From positions 2,046,001-2,110,000 of the forward strand of contig NZ_CP041764.1 in NCBI RefSeq assembly GCF_009817885.1: a DNA stretch of 64,000 nucleotides. The letters are read 5' to 3'. The position numbers and the translations under genes were made by a program. The notes under the pieces were generated by a model. That model was given only the letters and a program-made list of their open reading frames with translations. It had not been told where the DNA came from and made no database searches. Of this stretch, positions 17,418 to 26,683 are shown in pieces; position 1 is the stretch's first letter; each line of letters begins with the position of its first letter. This DNA is from Serratia rhizosphaerae. GTDB lineage: Bacteria > Pseudomonadota > Gammaproteobacteria > Enterobacterales > Enterobacteriaceae.

Positions 17418-17945
17418 ATTCTCGCCTTCTAATTATCATTGGGGAAAGAAAAATTTAACGTGAGTGTAAAGTGCAGAAAACGTCAAAACAAAAAACAACC
17501 ATGAACAAGTGTGTACTTTAATTATTAAAATGAAACAATTACACATTAATATCTATTATTTTACAGTTCCTTATGTTTATCACCTAATCTATTCCATATC
17601 GTCGCCCCATGATGAAAAGATCGTTGTGGTTTATATGTTCTATTTTATGAGTTTTATTTATTTAATGTTATTTATGACGTTTTATAAAAAATCCGGGCTG
17701 CTAACCGTCATCAGATGCCAGTATCAGCCGGTGACCCCATGTAATCGTTATACTTTCATCCATTTTATGCTATTAAATCATACGATAGATTCAACAGATA
17801 AATGATATGTCGGCGCTCGTCGCCCATCACACTGCCTATCATTGCCAAATCGAATAATCACCAGTGGCAAATGTCGCTGCCAACCCCGGCGCGACTTTTT
17901 TAGGTTAATGGCTGCAACACAACACCTCTGGATAAGGAACCGATT
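17418..17945. other. AT-rich gap without a supported gene
   Basis: These 528 bp separate two divergent genes, the LuxR-type regulator and the Tat-exported amidohydrolase, and should contain both promoters. The sequence is AT-rich up to ~17790 and regains the local GC level just before the amidohydrolase. A 98-codon open frame at 17509-17805 looks like chance: no ribosome-binding site and a run of aromatic/Met residues typical of translated AT-rich DNA. No clear repeat, attachment site or RNA gene was recognised. Confidence 0.5.
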
Positions 17946-19343
17946 GTGGAAAACAGCCAACAACAAAGCCGCAGAACCTTTCTCAGCCAAACCGGCAAGC
18001 TGACCACCGCCTGCGCGGTGCTCGGCCTCAGCGGCGGCGTGGCGCAGGCGGCCACGCCCGACAATAGCGCCCCCTGCGCCGCGCCGGCATCGCCGATGAC
18101 CCTCACCGACCGCCACTACCTGCTGAGCGACGTCCTGCTGGAAGAGGGCTTCGAATACGATGGCGACACGGTGATCGGCACCCGCACCGCGCGCTACACG
18201 CTGGAGATTAAAGACGGCAACATCGCGGCGCTGCACCCGGCCGGCGCCACGCCGCCCGCCGCTCTGCCGCGCTATTCGGCAGGCGGCCAGCTGCTGCTGC
18301 CCGGCACGCGCGATATGCATATCCACCTGGATAAAACCTTCTACGGCGGCCCGTGGCAGGCGCCGCGCCCGCGCCAGGGCAAAACCATTATGGATATGAT
18401 TGCGCTGGAGCAGACGCTGATCCCCAAACTGCTGCCGACCTCGCAGCAGCGCGCCGAAGGGTTGATCGCCCTGCTGCAGTCCAAAGGCAGTACGGTGGCG
18501 CGCAGCCACTGCAATATCGACCCGGTCAGCGGGCTGAAAAGTCTGGAGCACCTGCAGCGTGCGCTGGAAAATCAGCGCGCCGGCTTCAACTGCGAGATCG
18601 TCGCCTTCCCGCAGCACGGCCTGCTGCATTCAAAGGTGGATGCGCTGATGCGCGAAGCGATGCAGATGGGAGTGCAGTACGTCGGCGGCCTCGACCCGAC
18701 CAACGTCGACGGCGCAATGGAAAAATCGCTCGACGCCATGTTCCAGATAGCGCTCGACAGCGGCAAGGGCGTGGATATTCACCTGCATGAAACCAGCCCG
18801 GCGGGCGTCGCGGCCATCGACTATATGATCGCCACCGTCGAGAAAAGTCCGGCGCTGCGCGGCAAGGTCACTATCAGTCACGCCTTCGCGCTCAGTACGT
18901 TGGATGAAGGACGCGTAGCGGACACCGCCGAACGGCTGGCGGCGCAGCAGATAACCATCGCCTCGACGGTGCCGATCGGCAGCCTGATGATGCCGCTGCC
19001 GCAGCTGAGTGAAAAAGGGGTCTTTGTGATGACCGGCACCGACAGCGTGATCGACCACTGGTCGCCGTTCGGCAGCGGCGATATGCTGGAAAAGGCCAAC
19101 CTTTATGCCCAGCTGTACCGGGGATCGGACGAGTTCCACCTGTCGCGTTCCCTGGCCATTGCCACCGGCAACGTGCTGCCGCTGAACGATAAAGGCCAAC
19201 GCGTGTGGCCGCAGGCCGGCGACGACGCCGGCTTTATGCTGGTCGACGCCAGCTGTTCGGCCGAGGCGGTGGCGCGCATATCGCCGCGCCGCGCCACTTT
19301 CCATCAGGGGCGTCTGGTGTACGGCAGCGTCACCAGAGCCTGA
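17946..19343 (+). CDS. Tat-exported cytosine-deaminase-like amidohydrolase
   Basis: A 465-residue metal-dependent amidohydrolase with a twin-arginine signal (SRRTFLSQTGKLTTACAVLGL, cleavage near AQAA), so it should fold in the cytoplasm and work in the periplasm. Motifs match the cytosine deaminase branch: metal site MHIHLDKTFYGG, a histidine in DIHLHETSPAG, KVTISHAFALS, and the catalytic aspartate in TGTDSVIDHWSPFGSGDML. Such enzymes deaminate or hydrolyse pyrimidines, triazines or related amides; the substrate here is unknown. The start is GTG with AAGGA upstream. It is transcribed alone, convergent with wecH. Export of this type of enzyme is unusual. Confidence 0.8.
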   Translation: MENSQQQSRRTFLSQTGKLTTACAVLGLSGGVAQAATPDNSAPCAAPASPMTLTDRHYLLSDVLLEEGFEYDGDTVIGTRTARYTLEIKDGNIAALHPAGATPPAALPRYSAGGQLLLPGTRDMHIHLDKTFYGGPWQAPRPRQGKTIMDMIALEQTLIPKLLPTSQQRAEGLIALLQSKGSTVARSHCNIDPVSGLKSLEHLQRALENQRAGFNCEIVAFPQHGLLHSKVDALMREAMQMGVQYVGGLDPTNVDGAMEKSLDAMFQIALDSGKGVDIHLHETSPAGVAAIDYMIATVEKSPALRGKVTISHAFALSTLDEGRVADTAERLAAQQITIASTVPIGSLMMPLPQLSEKGVFVMTGTDSVIDHWSPFGSGDMLEKANLYAQLYRGSDEFHLSRSLAIATGNVLPLNDKGQRVWPQAGDDAGFMLVDASCSAEAVARISPRRATFHQGRLVYGSVTRA

Positions 19344-19353
19344 GGCGAATAAC

Positions 19354-19377
19354 GGCTGCGGCGGCCATGCCGCAGCC
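19354..19377. terminator. bidirectional hairpin between amidohydrolase and wecH
   Basis: GGCTGCGGC-GGCCAT-GCCGCAGCC forms a 9-bp GC-rich stem in the 37-bp gap between convergent stop codons. No strong T tract follows on either strand, so efficiency is uncertain. Confidence 0.55.
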
Positions 19378-19380
19378 CGT

Positions 19381-20373
19381 TCAGGACACCAGCCGGCGGC
19401 GGTCGATTTTCTGCAGCCCGGCGGACAGCAGCAGGCTCAGCCCCAGCGCCAGGCCGAACACCCAGAAAATATCCAGCAGCGGATGGCCGCCGAGATCCCA
19501 GCCCTGATGGCGCACCAGATTAACAATCAGGGCGTGCAGGCCGTAGATCGCCAGCGAATGGCGGGAGAATACCGCCAGCCAGCCCACCGGCTGCGCCAGG
19601 CAGTTTTTAAACCACACCAGCAGCGACACCGCCGCGATAAACACCAGCGGGTTGGCGTACAGGTAGTAGGTGGCGGCAAAATTGCCGTTAATCAGCGACT
19701 GATGCCGGGTGCCGATGATAATCAACGCCACGCTGCCGACAAAGGCCAGCGCCGCCAGCAGGCTGACGCCGCGTCGTCCGGTGTCCATCATGCCGATCGC
19801 CCGCCCGGCCAGCGCATACAGCAGGTAGTAGAAGGTATCGCCGGCGATATACAGGTTAACCGGCAGCAGGTGCACGCCGTCGATGGCGAACTTATCGGTA
19901 TTCGGGTTGGCCATCACCGCCAGAATCAGCAGCGCCGCCGCCAGATAGCGGCCGGATACCGGCTTGACGTTGATCAGCGGCGACAGCAGATAAACCACCA
20001 CGATGGCGTAGAAAAACCACAGGTGATAGAACACCGGTTTTTGCAGCAGCGTGCGCAATGAAGGCCAGAAGCCAATCTTGGTGAAGAAGGCGATATACGC
20101 CAGCGCCACGGCGCTGTAGAACAAAATACAGCAGCCGATCCGCACAAAGTGTTTGCGGTTGGCGCTGCGCTCGCCGAAGAACAGGTAGCCGGAGATCATA
20201 AAGAACAGCGGCACCGCCGCGCGGGACAGGGCATTGAGCAGGTTGGCCGCATCCCAGGCGAGGCTGCCCAGTTTCTCCGGCGTGGTCAGCAGCGCGGTGG
20301 TGGCGTGGATCATCACCACCATCAGGCACGCTACGGCGCGTAAGTTATCTATCCAGCCAATTTTATTGCTCAT
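19381..20373 (-). CDS. wecH: O-acetyltransferase WecH
   Basis: A 330-residue, ~10-segment inner-membrane acyltransferase (acyltransferase 3 family). It matches E. coli WecH (YiaH) over its length: IGWIDNLRAVACLMVVMIHATT with the motif's His, AVPLFFMISGYLFFGERS, LLQKPVFYHLWFFYAIVVVYLLSPLI, INLYIAGD-type segment and FSRHSLAIYGLHALIV. WecH adds O-acetyl groups to GlcNAc residues of enterobacterial common antigen in E. coli. The locus is also conserved: in E. coli wecH lies near glyQS and xylB. Translation starts at 20373 behind AAGGGCG. It is monocistronic here. Confidence 0.93.
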   Translation of the reverse strand: MSNKIGWIDNLRAVACLMVVMIHATTALLTTPEKLGSLAWDAANLLNALSRAAVPLFFMISGYLFFGERSANRKHFVRIGCCILFYSAVALAYIAFFTKIGFWPSLRTLLQKPVFYHLWFFYAIVVVYLLSPLINVKPVSGRYLAAALLILAVMANPNTDKFAIDGVHLLPVNLYIAGDTFYYLLYALAGRAIGMMDTGRRGVSLLAALAFVGSVALIIIGTRHQSLINGNFAATYYLYANPLVFIAAVSLLVWFKNCLAQPVGWLAVFSRHSLAIYGLHALIVNLVRHQGWDLGGHPLLDIFWVFGLALGLSLLLSAGLQKIDRRRLVS

Positions 20374-20471
20374 CCACGCCCTTGCATGTCACTTATCGTT
20401 AACGAAGTTACAGCGCAGGGTATAGCGTGCGGATTTGGGCGACAAGCCCAACGCGCACTATCAGATTCGGC

Positions 20472-20801
20472 CTAGCGGTCTTTATCAAACACAAACGCGA
20501 TATGGTCGTCGTCCAGATAGCGGATCGTCACTTCACTGCCTTTTTGCACCTTCGACGAATAGAAGGCCGGGATGGTCTCCCTGCCCTCCACCTGTTTGGT
20601 GCCGCCGCCTTCCGGCCACGACAGCCGGTAGCGGATATTGACGCTGCCGGTATCGTTGGCGCTGCGGTAATGCACTTCCTCCACGCGCGCCAGCAGCTCC
20701 CGTCCCTGGGCGTCTATCTTGTGGTCGCGGTAAAACAGGTGGGCGATATATGCAAAAAAACCCGCAAAAATAATCACGGAAATAATGATAGCGAACTTCA
20801 T
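20472..20801 (-). CDS. small single-pass membrane protein next to vgrG
   Basis: A 109-residue protein with one N-terminal membrane helix (residues ~3-24, IIISVIIFAGFFAYIAHLFY) and a ~80-residue soluble domain that looks like a small beta fold (RVEEVHYRSANDTGSVNIRYRL, then KVQKGSEVTIRYLDDDHIAFVF). The pattern recalls DUF3592-like domains; I am not sure of the family. It starts 11 bp after the vgrG stop with a good GAGGGATA site, so it is almost certainly co-transcribed and co-translated with vgrG. An accessory or immunity role in type VI secretion is possible from position alone. Confidence 0.7.
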   Translation of the reverse strand: MKFAIIISVIIFAGFFAYIAHLFYRDHKIDAQGRELLARVEEVHYRSANDTGSVNIRYRLSWPEGGGTKQVEGRETIPAFYSSKVQKGSEVTIRYLDDDHIAFVFDKDR

Positions 20802-20812
20802 AACTATATCCC

Positions 20813-23122
20813 TCAGCCTATGATTGTCAGGCCGTTAAACTGCGACATGATCTGCCCAACCTGCACCATTGCCTGACCAAACTCCACCCGCCCCTCTTTG
20901 GTCGAGAGATCAAAACCGGTCTTGTCGAATTTCATCGTTGCCAGACCGAGTTTTCCGCCGACGGTAATGGTGGTGGAATAGCCCTCCGTCACCACCTTCG
21001 CCGCCGTGAAATCGAACGAGAACATCGACATAGTCTCTTTATGGTCCTTGTACTCCAGCGCCGCCGGGGTTTTGATACTGACCTTAACCTTACTGTCGAT
21101 GGTAATCATCTGATCTGAGGTCAGCGTCATGCCCTCTTTGGCATCCTGCTTCCAATTACCGAGAATTTTGGTGTCGACATTTTTGGTGATCGTTTGGTTC
21201 AGGTTGCTCTGGTACTCGTCGGTAACGTCATCGGTCACGATAACATGACGTTCGCCCGTTATTTGGTCATAACGTTTGCCGTCCAGATAAAAATCCATAC
21301 CATCGTTATAACGCCGGGTCACCTTTTTCGACACAATCTGCTCTTCGGTACCCACCGTCTCTACCCTGCGTTCGCCGGTAATCTTCAGCTTTTCGCCGCC
21401 GCTGGCGATCTCCGAGTTGCGGCCGTTGGTGATGGTGACCTTTTCGCCGTCCTCAAACGTTTTCGTCTCTTTCTTGGTTACCGTGGTGGTGCGCGTACCG
21501 TGGTAGATAAAGGTCGCGTCGCCGATCACCTCATCTTTCTGTTTTTTCTGAATGGTGGTGGTGCGGCTGCCGTCAATGGCCACCGTTTTATCGTTCTCCA
21601 CCGAGATATTCATATCCTTTTCGGCGTGCAGCTGCACCATCTCCGAGCCGGCCTTGTCCTCAAAGAACAGATGGCTGGAGTTGTCGCTGTGGCCGTCTTT
21701 GGAGCGGGTCATAAAGCCCATCATGGTGGCGCCGGCGGGCAGCGCCCACGGCGGCATGCTGGCCTCGTTATACACCCGGCCGGTGACCATCGGCCGGTCC
21801 GGATCGCCGTTGATAAAGTCGATCACCACCTCGTCGCCGACGCGCGGGATCTGCACGCCGCCGAAACCCTGACCGGCCCAGGCGCTGGAGACGCGCACCC
21901 AGCCGGAGCTGGTTTCGTCACCCTTGGCCTGCCGGTCCCAATGGAATTTCACCTTCACCCGGCCGTACTTATCGGTCCAGATCGATTCGCCCTGCGGCCC
22001 CACCACCCGCGCGGTCTGCGGGCCGTGGGTGCGCGGCCACGGCGTACGCTGCGGCGAACGGTACGGCGTATCGGCGGGGATCACCGTCATCTCGATGCGG
22101 TGTACCGCCTCCTCGCCGCCGCTGGCGTAGCTGTTTTCCTCCAGATCGTAGCGGGCGCTCAGCACCAGATACTCACCGTTGTCGCTGGCAAACGGCGGGT
22201 TGAGCAACGTAAAGGTGCAGCCCGGTACGATGCCCAGCGCGGTGGCGGTGGCGTTAATACGCTGGTGCCCCGCCTGCCACTCCTCCTGCCGCACCCGGGC
22301 GTAGAATTCACCGTCGCCGTGTTCGACAAAATGTCCCGGCCAGTCGTAGTAGTCAATCTGCCCCGGCTGCGGCGAGCTGGGGTTCTGCCGCGCCTGGAAC
22401 AGCCAGGCGTTGGGCTTGCGGAAGTCATAGTCGTCGATGCTGTAGATCCCCGGCGTCACCCGCTCGGAGATCGCCCACTGGCCAATCCCCTGTTCGCCGG
22501 TGCTGCCGCCGGACGGCGTGGCGTGATAGGGAATCACCTCATAACCGCTGAACGGCTGGTGCTGCTGCGGCGCATCGTGCAGCACCAGCGTGTGTTTGTC
22601 CGCCTCGTGGCGGAAAAAGAAGTAAATCCCCTCCAGCTCCATCAGCCGGGAGATAAAGTCGTAGCTGCTCTCCTGATACTGCACGCAGTACTCCCAGCTG
22701 CGGTAGCTGCCGGAAAGCTGCTCCTCCACCTGTACGCCGTACTCGCCGAGCACCGTTCTGACGATATCTGGCACGCGCTGGTTCTGGAAGATGCGCTGGT
22801 TGCGGTCCCGCTTCAGCGGCCACAGGTCAGATTCCATCGTCAGGGTGTAAACGGCGTAGCGCGCGCCGTTAATATCGGCGCTGTGCACGTTGACCGAGGT
22901 GACCTTGCCGTTGAGATAGCGCGGTGCGGACAGCACGCCCTGCGTCGGAATGGTCAAAGTGATCGGCTGGCCCAGCATCGCCCGGCGGTCCAGGCGGGCA
23001 TCGGTGCTGAGCAGCATCACCTGCAGTTCGAACGAACTGGAAACCTCTTCCACCCCGCTGAGCTTCCAGAACTTCAGCGCACCGGCGCCCGCCGGCGTTG
23101 TCACAGTAATACGGTCAAACAT
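20813..23122 (-). CDS. vgrG: type VI secretion spike protein VgrG
   Basis: A 769-residue VgrG. Residues ~1-330 are the gp27-like base (FWKLSGVEEVSSSFELQVMLLS, then the YCVQYQESSYDFISRLMELEGIYFFFRHE signature). Residues ~370-480 carry the gp5 OB-fold (ARVVGPQGESIWTDKYGRVKVKFHWD, SGWVRVSSAWAGQGFGG). A long beta-helix stalk follows, with repeats such as DKTVAIDGSRTTTIQKKQKDEVIGD. The last ~70 residues (from about FSFDFTAAKV) show no effector domain I recognise. It tips the Hcp tube of a T6SS. No tss structural genes, PAAR or Hcp are in the window, so this is an orphan vgrG unit. The start follows AGGGAGA. Confidence 0.93.
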   Translation of the reverse strand: MFDRITVTTPAGAGALKFWKLSGVEEVSSSFELQVMLLSTDARLDRRAMLGQPITLTIPTQGVLSAPRYLNGKVTSVNVHSADINGARYAVYTLTMESDLWPLKRDRNQRIFQNQRVPDIVRTVLGEYGVQVEEQLSGSYRSWEYCVQYQESSYDFISRLMELEGIYFFFRHEADKHTLVLHDAPQQHQPFSGYEVIPYHATPSGGSTGEQGIGQWAISERVTPGIYSIDDYDFRKPNAWLFQARQNPSSPQPGQIDYYDWPGHFVEHGDGEFYARVRQEEWQAGHQRINATATALGIVPGCTFTLLNPPFASDNGEYLVLSARYDLEENSYASGGEEAVHRIEMTVIPADTPYRSPQRTPWPRTHGPQTARVVGPQGESIWTDKYGRVKVKFHWDRQAKGDETSSGWVRVSSAWAGQGFGGVQIPRVGDEVVIDFINGDPDRPMVTGRVYNEASMPPWALPAGATMMGFMTRSKDGHSDNSSHLFFEDKAGSEMVQLHAEKDMNISVENDKTVAIDGSRTTTIQKKQKDEVIGDATFIYHGTRTTTVTKKETKTFEDGEKVTITNGRNSEIASGGEKLKITGERRVETVGTEEQIVSKKVTRRYNDGMDFYLDGKRYDQITGERHVIVTDDVTDEYQSNLNQTITKNVDTKILGNWKQDAKEGMTLTSDQMITIDSKVKVSIKTPAALEYKDHKETMSMFSFDFTAAKVVTEGYSTTITVGGKLGLATMKFDKTGFDLSTKEGRVEFGQAMVQVGQIMSQFNGLTIIG

Positions 23123-23324
23123 GACTGCTTCTCCCTAAAACCAAGACGATCTTTGCTGACGATGAGCGGGATGCCAGCCTCAGCGAGAGCAGCACCATTG
23201 CTACGATACAGTTACTCTATTGTTAACACATTGCTTATAAAACAATGTGACGGAAGCCGGTTGATGCACAAAAAATCAGCATATTCTTAGATGAAAACCG
23301 CACACCAAGGCGAGAAAACGCGAA

Positions 23325-23355
23325 GCGCTCAGCCAGGGAAAGCCCGGCTGAGCGC
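23325..23355 (-). terminator. terminator after selB
   Basis: GCGCTCAGCC (23325-23334) pairs with GGCTGAGCGC (23346-23355); the loop contains a nested GGG/CCC, giving ~13 bp with one bulged A. A TTTT tract follows a few bases later on the minus strand. It separates selAB from vgrG. Confidence 0.7.
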
Positions 23356-23379
23356 GCAGGAAGACAGAAAACGGGGAGA

Positions 23380-25221
23380 TCAGGCGTCGAACAGCCCGCG
23401 GTCGCGCAGCAGGTGCTGATTGCCTTTACGGCGGGTAAAACCGCTGCGGTCAAAGAACTCCAGCACCTGGATCGCCAGCTTGCGCCCGACGCCCAGCCGA
23501 TCGCGAAAATCAGCGGCGCTGGCGCCGCCCTGGCCGTCGTGCAGTTCGCGGATCAGCGCGGCGAACTGCGCCACACGCTGGCTGAGATAGTAGCGGTCGA
23601 CCACCACCGCGGTCACATGTCCCAACTGCGCCGCCTTGCGCAGCGTGGCGCGCACCTCGGCCTCATCGGCCGCCAGCTCTGCCGCCAGATCGCGCACCCA
23701 CCATGGCGCATCGCCGAACAGCGGCGCGATGCGCTGCCACAGCGCCTGCTCCTGTTCGCTAAAGGCCAGGCCATGTTCCGGCAGATGCAGCCAGCCGCGG
23801 CTGTTGCGCAGCGCGCCGGCCGCCAGCAGCCGTTCGATAAGTAAAAACGCCAGCGCCTCATCCAGCGTCGGCAGCGCCATGCGCCGCAGGCGCGCCCGCC
23901 CGAGGCCCAGCTGATCGCCATGCTGCTGGTGATACTCTGCCAGCACCTGCAGCAGGCGCTGCTCCGCCTGACGGGCGTTTTCCAGCGACAGCGCCCTGCC
24001 GCCGGCCGCCAGCACCTCGTGCTCCTCCAGCAGCTGCGTCAGCCGCTCATCGCTCAGCTGGCGCGCCCAGCCAAAGGCCGCCACGTCCAGCGGCCCCTGC
24101 TGCAGCTGCAGCATCAGCCGCTGCGCATCATCCTGCGCCTGCGCCGTCTGCGTCAGCCAGTGCAGATACGCCGGCTGGCGTTTGCCGCGCTTCGGCGCCG
24201 TCAGCGCCAGTACGCGCGCTGCGCCCAGCGTTTCACGCGCGGCGATATCGCGCAGCACCAGCCGATCGTCTTCCGCCAGCCACAGCGGCCGGTCGAGGAT
24301 CAGTTCCGCCAGTGAATCCTGCAGCAGCGACACCCGGCCGGTGATATGGCTGGCCGCATGGTGAATATGCAGCGGCTGCCAGTGCTTCAGAGGCTGGTCC
24401 TGCTCCAGGGTCACCAGAATGCGTTCCGCCTGCAGCGCCGGCCGCTGCGCCAGCAGCCAGTCGCCGCGCGTCACGTCGCTTTTACTGACATCACCGCTGA
24501 TATTCAGCGCGATACGCTGCCCGGCCTGCGCCTGCTGGGCCGACTGGTTCTGCGCATGCAGCCCGCGCACCCGCACCGGCACGTTCTGGCCGCTCAGCCA
24601 CAGGGTGTCGCCCACCTTGACGCTGCCGCCCAGCGCGGTGCCGGTCACCACCAGCCCGCTGCCCTTCACGCTGAAGGCGCGATCGACCGCCAGACGGAAA
24701 CGGCGCGTCAGCGCATGCGCCGCCGGCTCAAGCGCCAGCAGATGCGCACGCAGCGCCTCAATGCCCAGATTCTGCGCCGCAGCGGTAATAAACAGCGGCG
24801 CGTCGGGCCATCCCTGCCGCGCCAGTTCGGCCTGCACCTGCGCTTCGACTTCCGCCAGCCGCTCGGCGTCGACGCGATCGGCCTTGGTCAGCGCCACCGT
24901 CAGCGCCGGACGGCCGCTCAGGCGCAGGATCGCCAGATGCTCACGGGTTTGCGGCATCACGCCGTCGTCACAGGCCACCACCAGCAGCGCGTGATCGATG
25001 CCGCCGATGCCCGCCAGCATATTGGCGAGAAATTTTTCGTGCCCCGGCACGTCGATAAAGCCCAACACCCGTCCGTCCGGCTGCGGCCAGTAGGCGTAGC
25101 CGAGATCGATGGTCATGCCGCGGCGTTTCTCCTCCGGCAGGCGATCGGCGTTGATCCCGCTGATCCCCTGCAGCAGCGTGGTTTTGCCATGGTCGACATG
25201 GCCGGCGGTGGCGATAATCAT
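23380..25221 (-). CDS. selB: selenocysteine-specific elongation factor SelB
   Basis: A 613-residue translational GTPase (E. coli 614). The N-terminal GTPase domain has MIIATAGHVDHGKTTLLQG, DVPGHEKFLANMLAG and ALTKADRVD. EF-Tu-like domains 2-3 follow, then four winged-helix domains to the C-terminus (e.g. FRDRLGVGRKLAIQVLEFFDRSGFTRR), the last of which binds the SECIS hairpin. It brings Sec-tRNA to UGA codons such as that of fdoG in this window. ATG 25221 overlaps the selA stop in ATGA, so translation is coupled; upstream in-frame ATG 25278 would add a non-family extension. Confidence 0.97.
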   Translation of the reverse strand: MIIATAGHVDHGKTTLLQGISGINADRLPEEKRRGMTIDLGYAYWPQPDGRVLGFIDVPGHEKFLANMLAGIGGIDHALLVVACDDGVMPQTREHLAILRLSGRPALTVALTKADRVDAERLAEVEAQVQAELARQGWPDAPLFITAAAQNLGIEALRAHLLALEPAAHALTRRFRLAVDRAFSVKGSGLVVTGTALGGSVKVGDTLWLSGQNVPVRVRGLHAQNQSAQQAQAGQRIALNISGDVSKSDVTRGDWLLAQRPALQAERILVTLEQDQPLKHWQPLHIHHAASHITGRVSLLQDSLAELILDRPLWLAEDDRLVLRDIAARETLGAARVLALTAPKRGKRQPAYLHWLTQTAQAQDDAQRLMLQLQQGPLDVAAFGWARQLSDERLTQLLEEHEVLAAGGRALSLENARQAEQRLLQVLAEYHQQHGDQLGLGRARLRRMALPTLDEALAFLLIERLLAAGALRNSRGWLHLPEHGLAFSEQEQALWQRIAPLFGDAPWWVRDLAAELAADEAEVRATLRKAAQLGHVTAVVVDRYYLSQRVAQFAALIRELHDGQGGASAADFRDRLGVGRKLAIQVLEFFDRSGFTRRKGNQHLLRDRGLFDA

Positions 25222-26609
25222 GACAAAAGCGCCTCCGCCAATGCCGCTTCCTGCGTCAGACAGCGCAGGTCGAGCCACAGTTTGCCGTCGTTAATGCGGC
25301 CGATTACCGGCTGCGGCAGCGCGCGCCACGCCTGCGCCAGACGCTCCAGGGTAGCGCCGCGGCCGTCCAGCGGCGCGAAGGTCAGCGCATAGCTCGGCAG
25401 GCGATCGACCGGCAGCGAACCGCTGCCGATTTGCGACCAGCAGGGTTCGGCACCCAGTGCAAAACGGCCTGCATAGTGCGGAGACAGCTGCGCCAGCAGA
25501 CGCTCGGCGGCGGTCTGCATCTCCTGCTGCGGCCGGGTCAGCATGCGCAGCGTCGGCAGCTGCTGCGCCAGCAGCTCCGGCTGTTGGTACAGGCGCAGCG
25601 TGGCCTCCAGCGCCGCCAGCGTCATTTTGCCGACGCGCAGCGCGCGTTTCAGCGGGTGCTGCTGCAGCTGCGCGATCAGCGCTTTTTTGCCGACGATAAT
25701 CCCGGCCTGCGGCCCGCCCAGCAGCTTGTCGCCGGAGAAGGTCACCAGATCGACGCCGTCGGCCAGCAGCCGCTGCGGCATCGGTTCCGCCGGCAGGCCG
25801 TACTGCGTCATATCAATCAGCGAACCGCTGCCCAGATCGGTGGCGGTCACCAGGCCGTGCTGCCGGCCAAGCTGCGCCAGCTGCGCCTCATCAACCGCTG
25901 CGGTAAAGCCCTGCACGCTGTAGTTGCTGGTGTGCACCTTCATCAACAGCCCGGTCTGCTCGGTAATCGCCTGCTGATAATCTTTCAGATGAGTGCGGTT
26001 GGTGGTGCCCACCTCCACCAGCTGACAGCCCGCCTGGCGCATCACGTCCGGGATACGGAACGCCCCGCCAATCTCCACCAGCTCGCCGCGCGACACCACT
26101 ACCTGCTTGCCCGGCGCCACCGCCGCCAGCATCAGCAGCACCGCCGCAGCGTTATTGTTGACGATGCAGGCGTCTTCCGCACCGGTCAGCTGACACAGCA
26201 TATCGGCCACCGCACGGTCGCGATGGCCGCGGCCGGCGCCGTCCAGATCGTACTCCAGCGTCACCGCCGCGCCCATTACCCGGCCAATCGCCGCGATCGC
26301 CGGCTGCGCCAACTGGGCGCGCCCCAGGTTGGTGTGCAAAACGGTGCCGCTGAGATTGAACACCGTCTTCAGGCGCGGCTGCTGCTGTTGCGCCAGCCGC
26401 GCCTGCAGCGCCTGCGGCCAGTCGCCGCACCACTCCGGCAGGCATCCCTGCCGTTTAATCGCCTCGCGGGCCTGCGCCTGCATCTGTCGCAGCAGTTCGC
26501 CAATCAGCGTCTGGCCGTGGCTGGCCAACAACGGTTCTATCGCCGGGTCGCGCAGCAGGCGGTCAATCGCCGGCAGCTGACTGTAAAGAGAATGGGCTTC
26601 AGTGCTCAT
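25218..26609 (-). CDS. selA: L-seryl-tRNA(Sec) selenium transferase
   Basis: A 463-residue PLP enzyme, the exact length of E. coli SelA. It converts seryl-tRNA(Sec) to selenocysteyl-tRNA(Sec) with selenophosphate. Visible features: the N-terminal tRNA-binding domain (LPAIDRLLRDPAIEPLL), then GTVLHTNLGRAQL, VNNNAAAVLLML, and the PLP lysine in VTFSGDKLLGGPQAGI. It is followed by selB with a 4-bp ATGA overlap and preceded by yibF (74 bp). The yibF-selA-selB order is as in E. coli. The ribosome-binding site is weak, which suggests low expression. Confidence 0.97.
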   Translation of the reverse strand: MSTEAHSLYSQLPAIDRLLRDPAIEPLLASHGQTLIGELLRQMQAQAREAIKRQGCLPEWCGDWPQALQARLAQQQQPRLKTVFNLSGTVLHTNLGRAQLAQPAIAAIGRVMGAAVTLEYDLDGAGRGHRDRAVADMLCQLTGAEDACIVNNNAAAVLLMLAAVAPGKQVVVSRGELVEIGGAFRIPDVMRQAGCQLVEVGTTNRTHLKDYQQAITEQTGLLMKVHTSNYSVQGFTAAVDEAQLAQLGRQHGLVTATDLGSGSLIDMTQYGLPAEPMPQRLLADGVDLVTFSGDKLLGGPQAGIIVGKKALIAQLQQHPLKRALRVGKMTLAALEATLRLYQQPELLAQQLPTLRMLTRPQQEMQTAAERLLAQLSPHYAGRFALGAEPCWSQIGSGSLPVDRLPSYALTFAPLDGRGATLERLAQAWRALPQPVIGRINDGKLWLDLRCLTQEAALAEALLS

Positions 26610-26683
26610 GGTCGCTCGGTGTCAGGTGTGTTCAGGGTTGTATTCAGCAAAAACGGGGCACGTCCGGCGCGCCCGTCAGTTCA

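Noticed and set aside
17509..17805. 98-codon frame between the LuxR-type gene and the amidohydrolase
   Set aside because: AT-rich chance ORF with Met/Tyr/Phe runs, no ribosome-binding site and no family features.
21194..23290. A 698-codon open frame opposite vgrG
   Set aside because: Mirror frame of a GC-rich gene; its translation is His/Arg/Val-rich without motifs, while the opposite strand is a complete VgrG.
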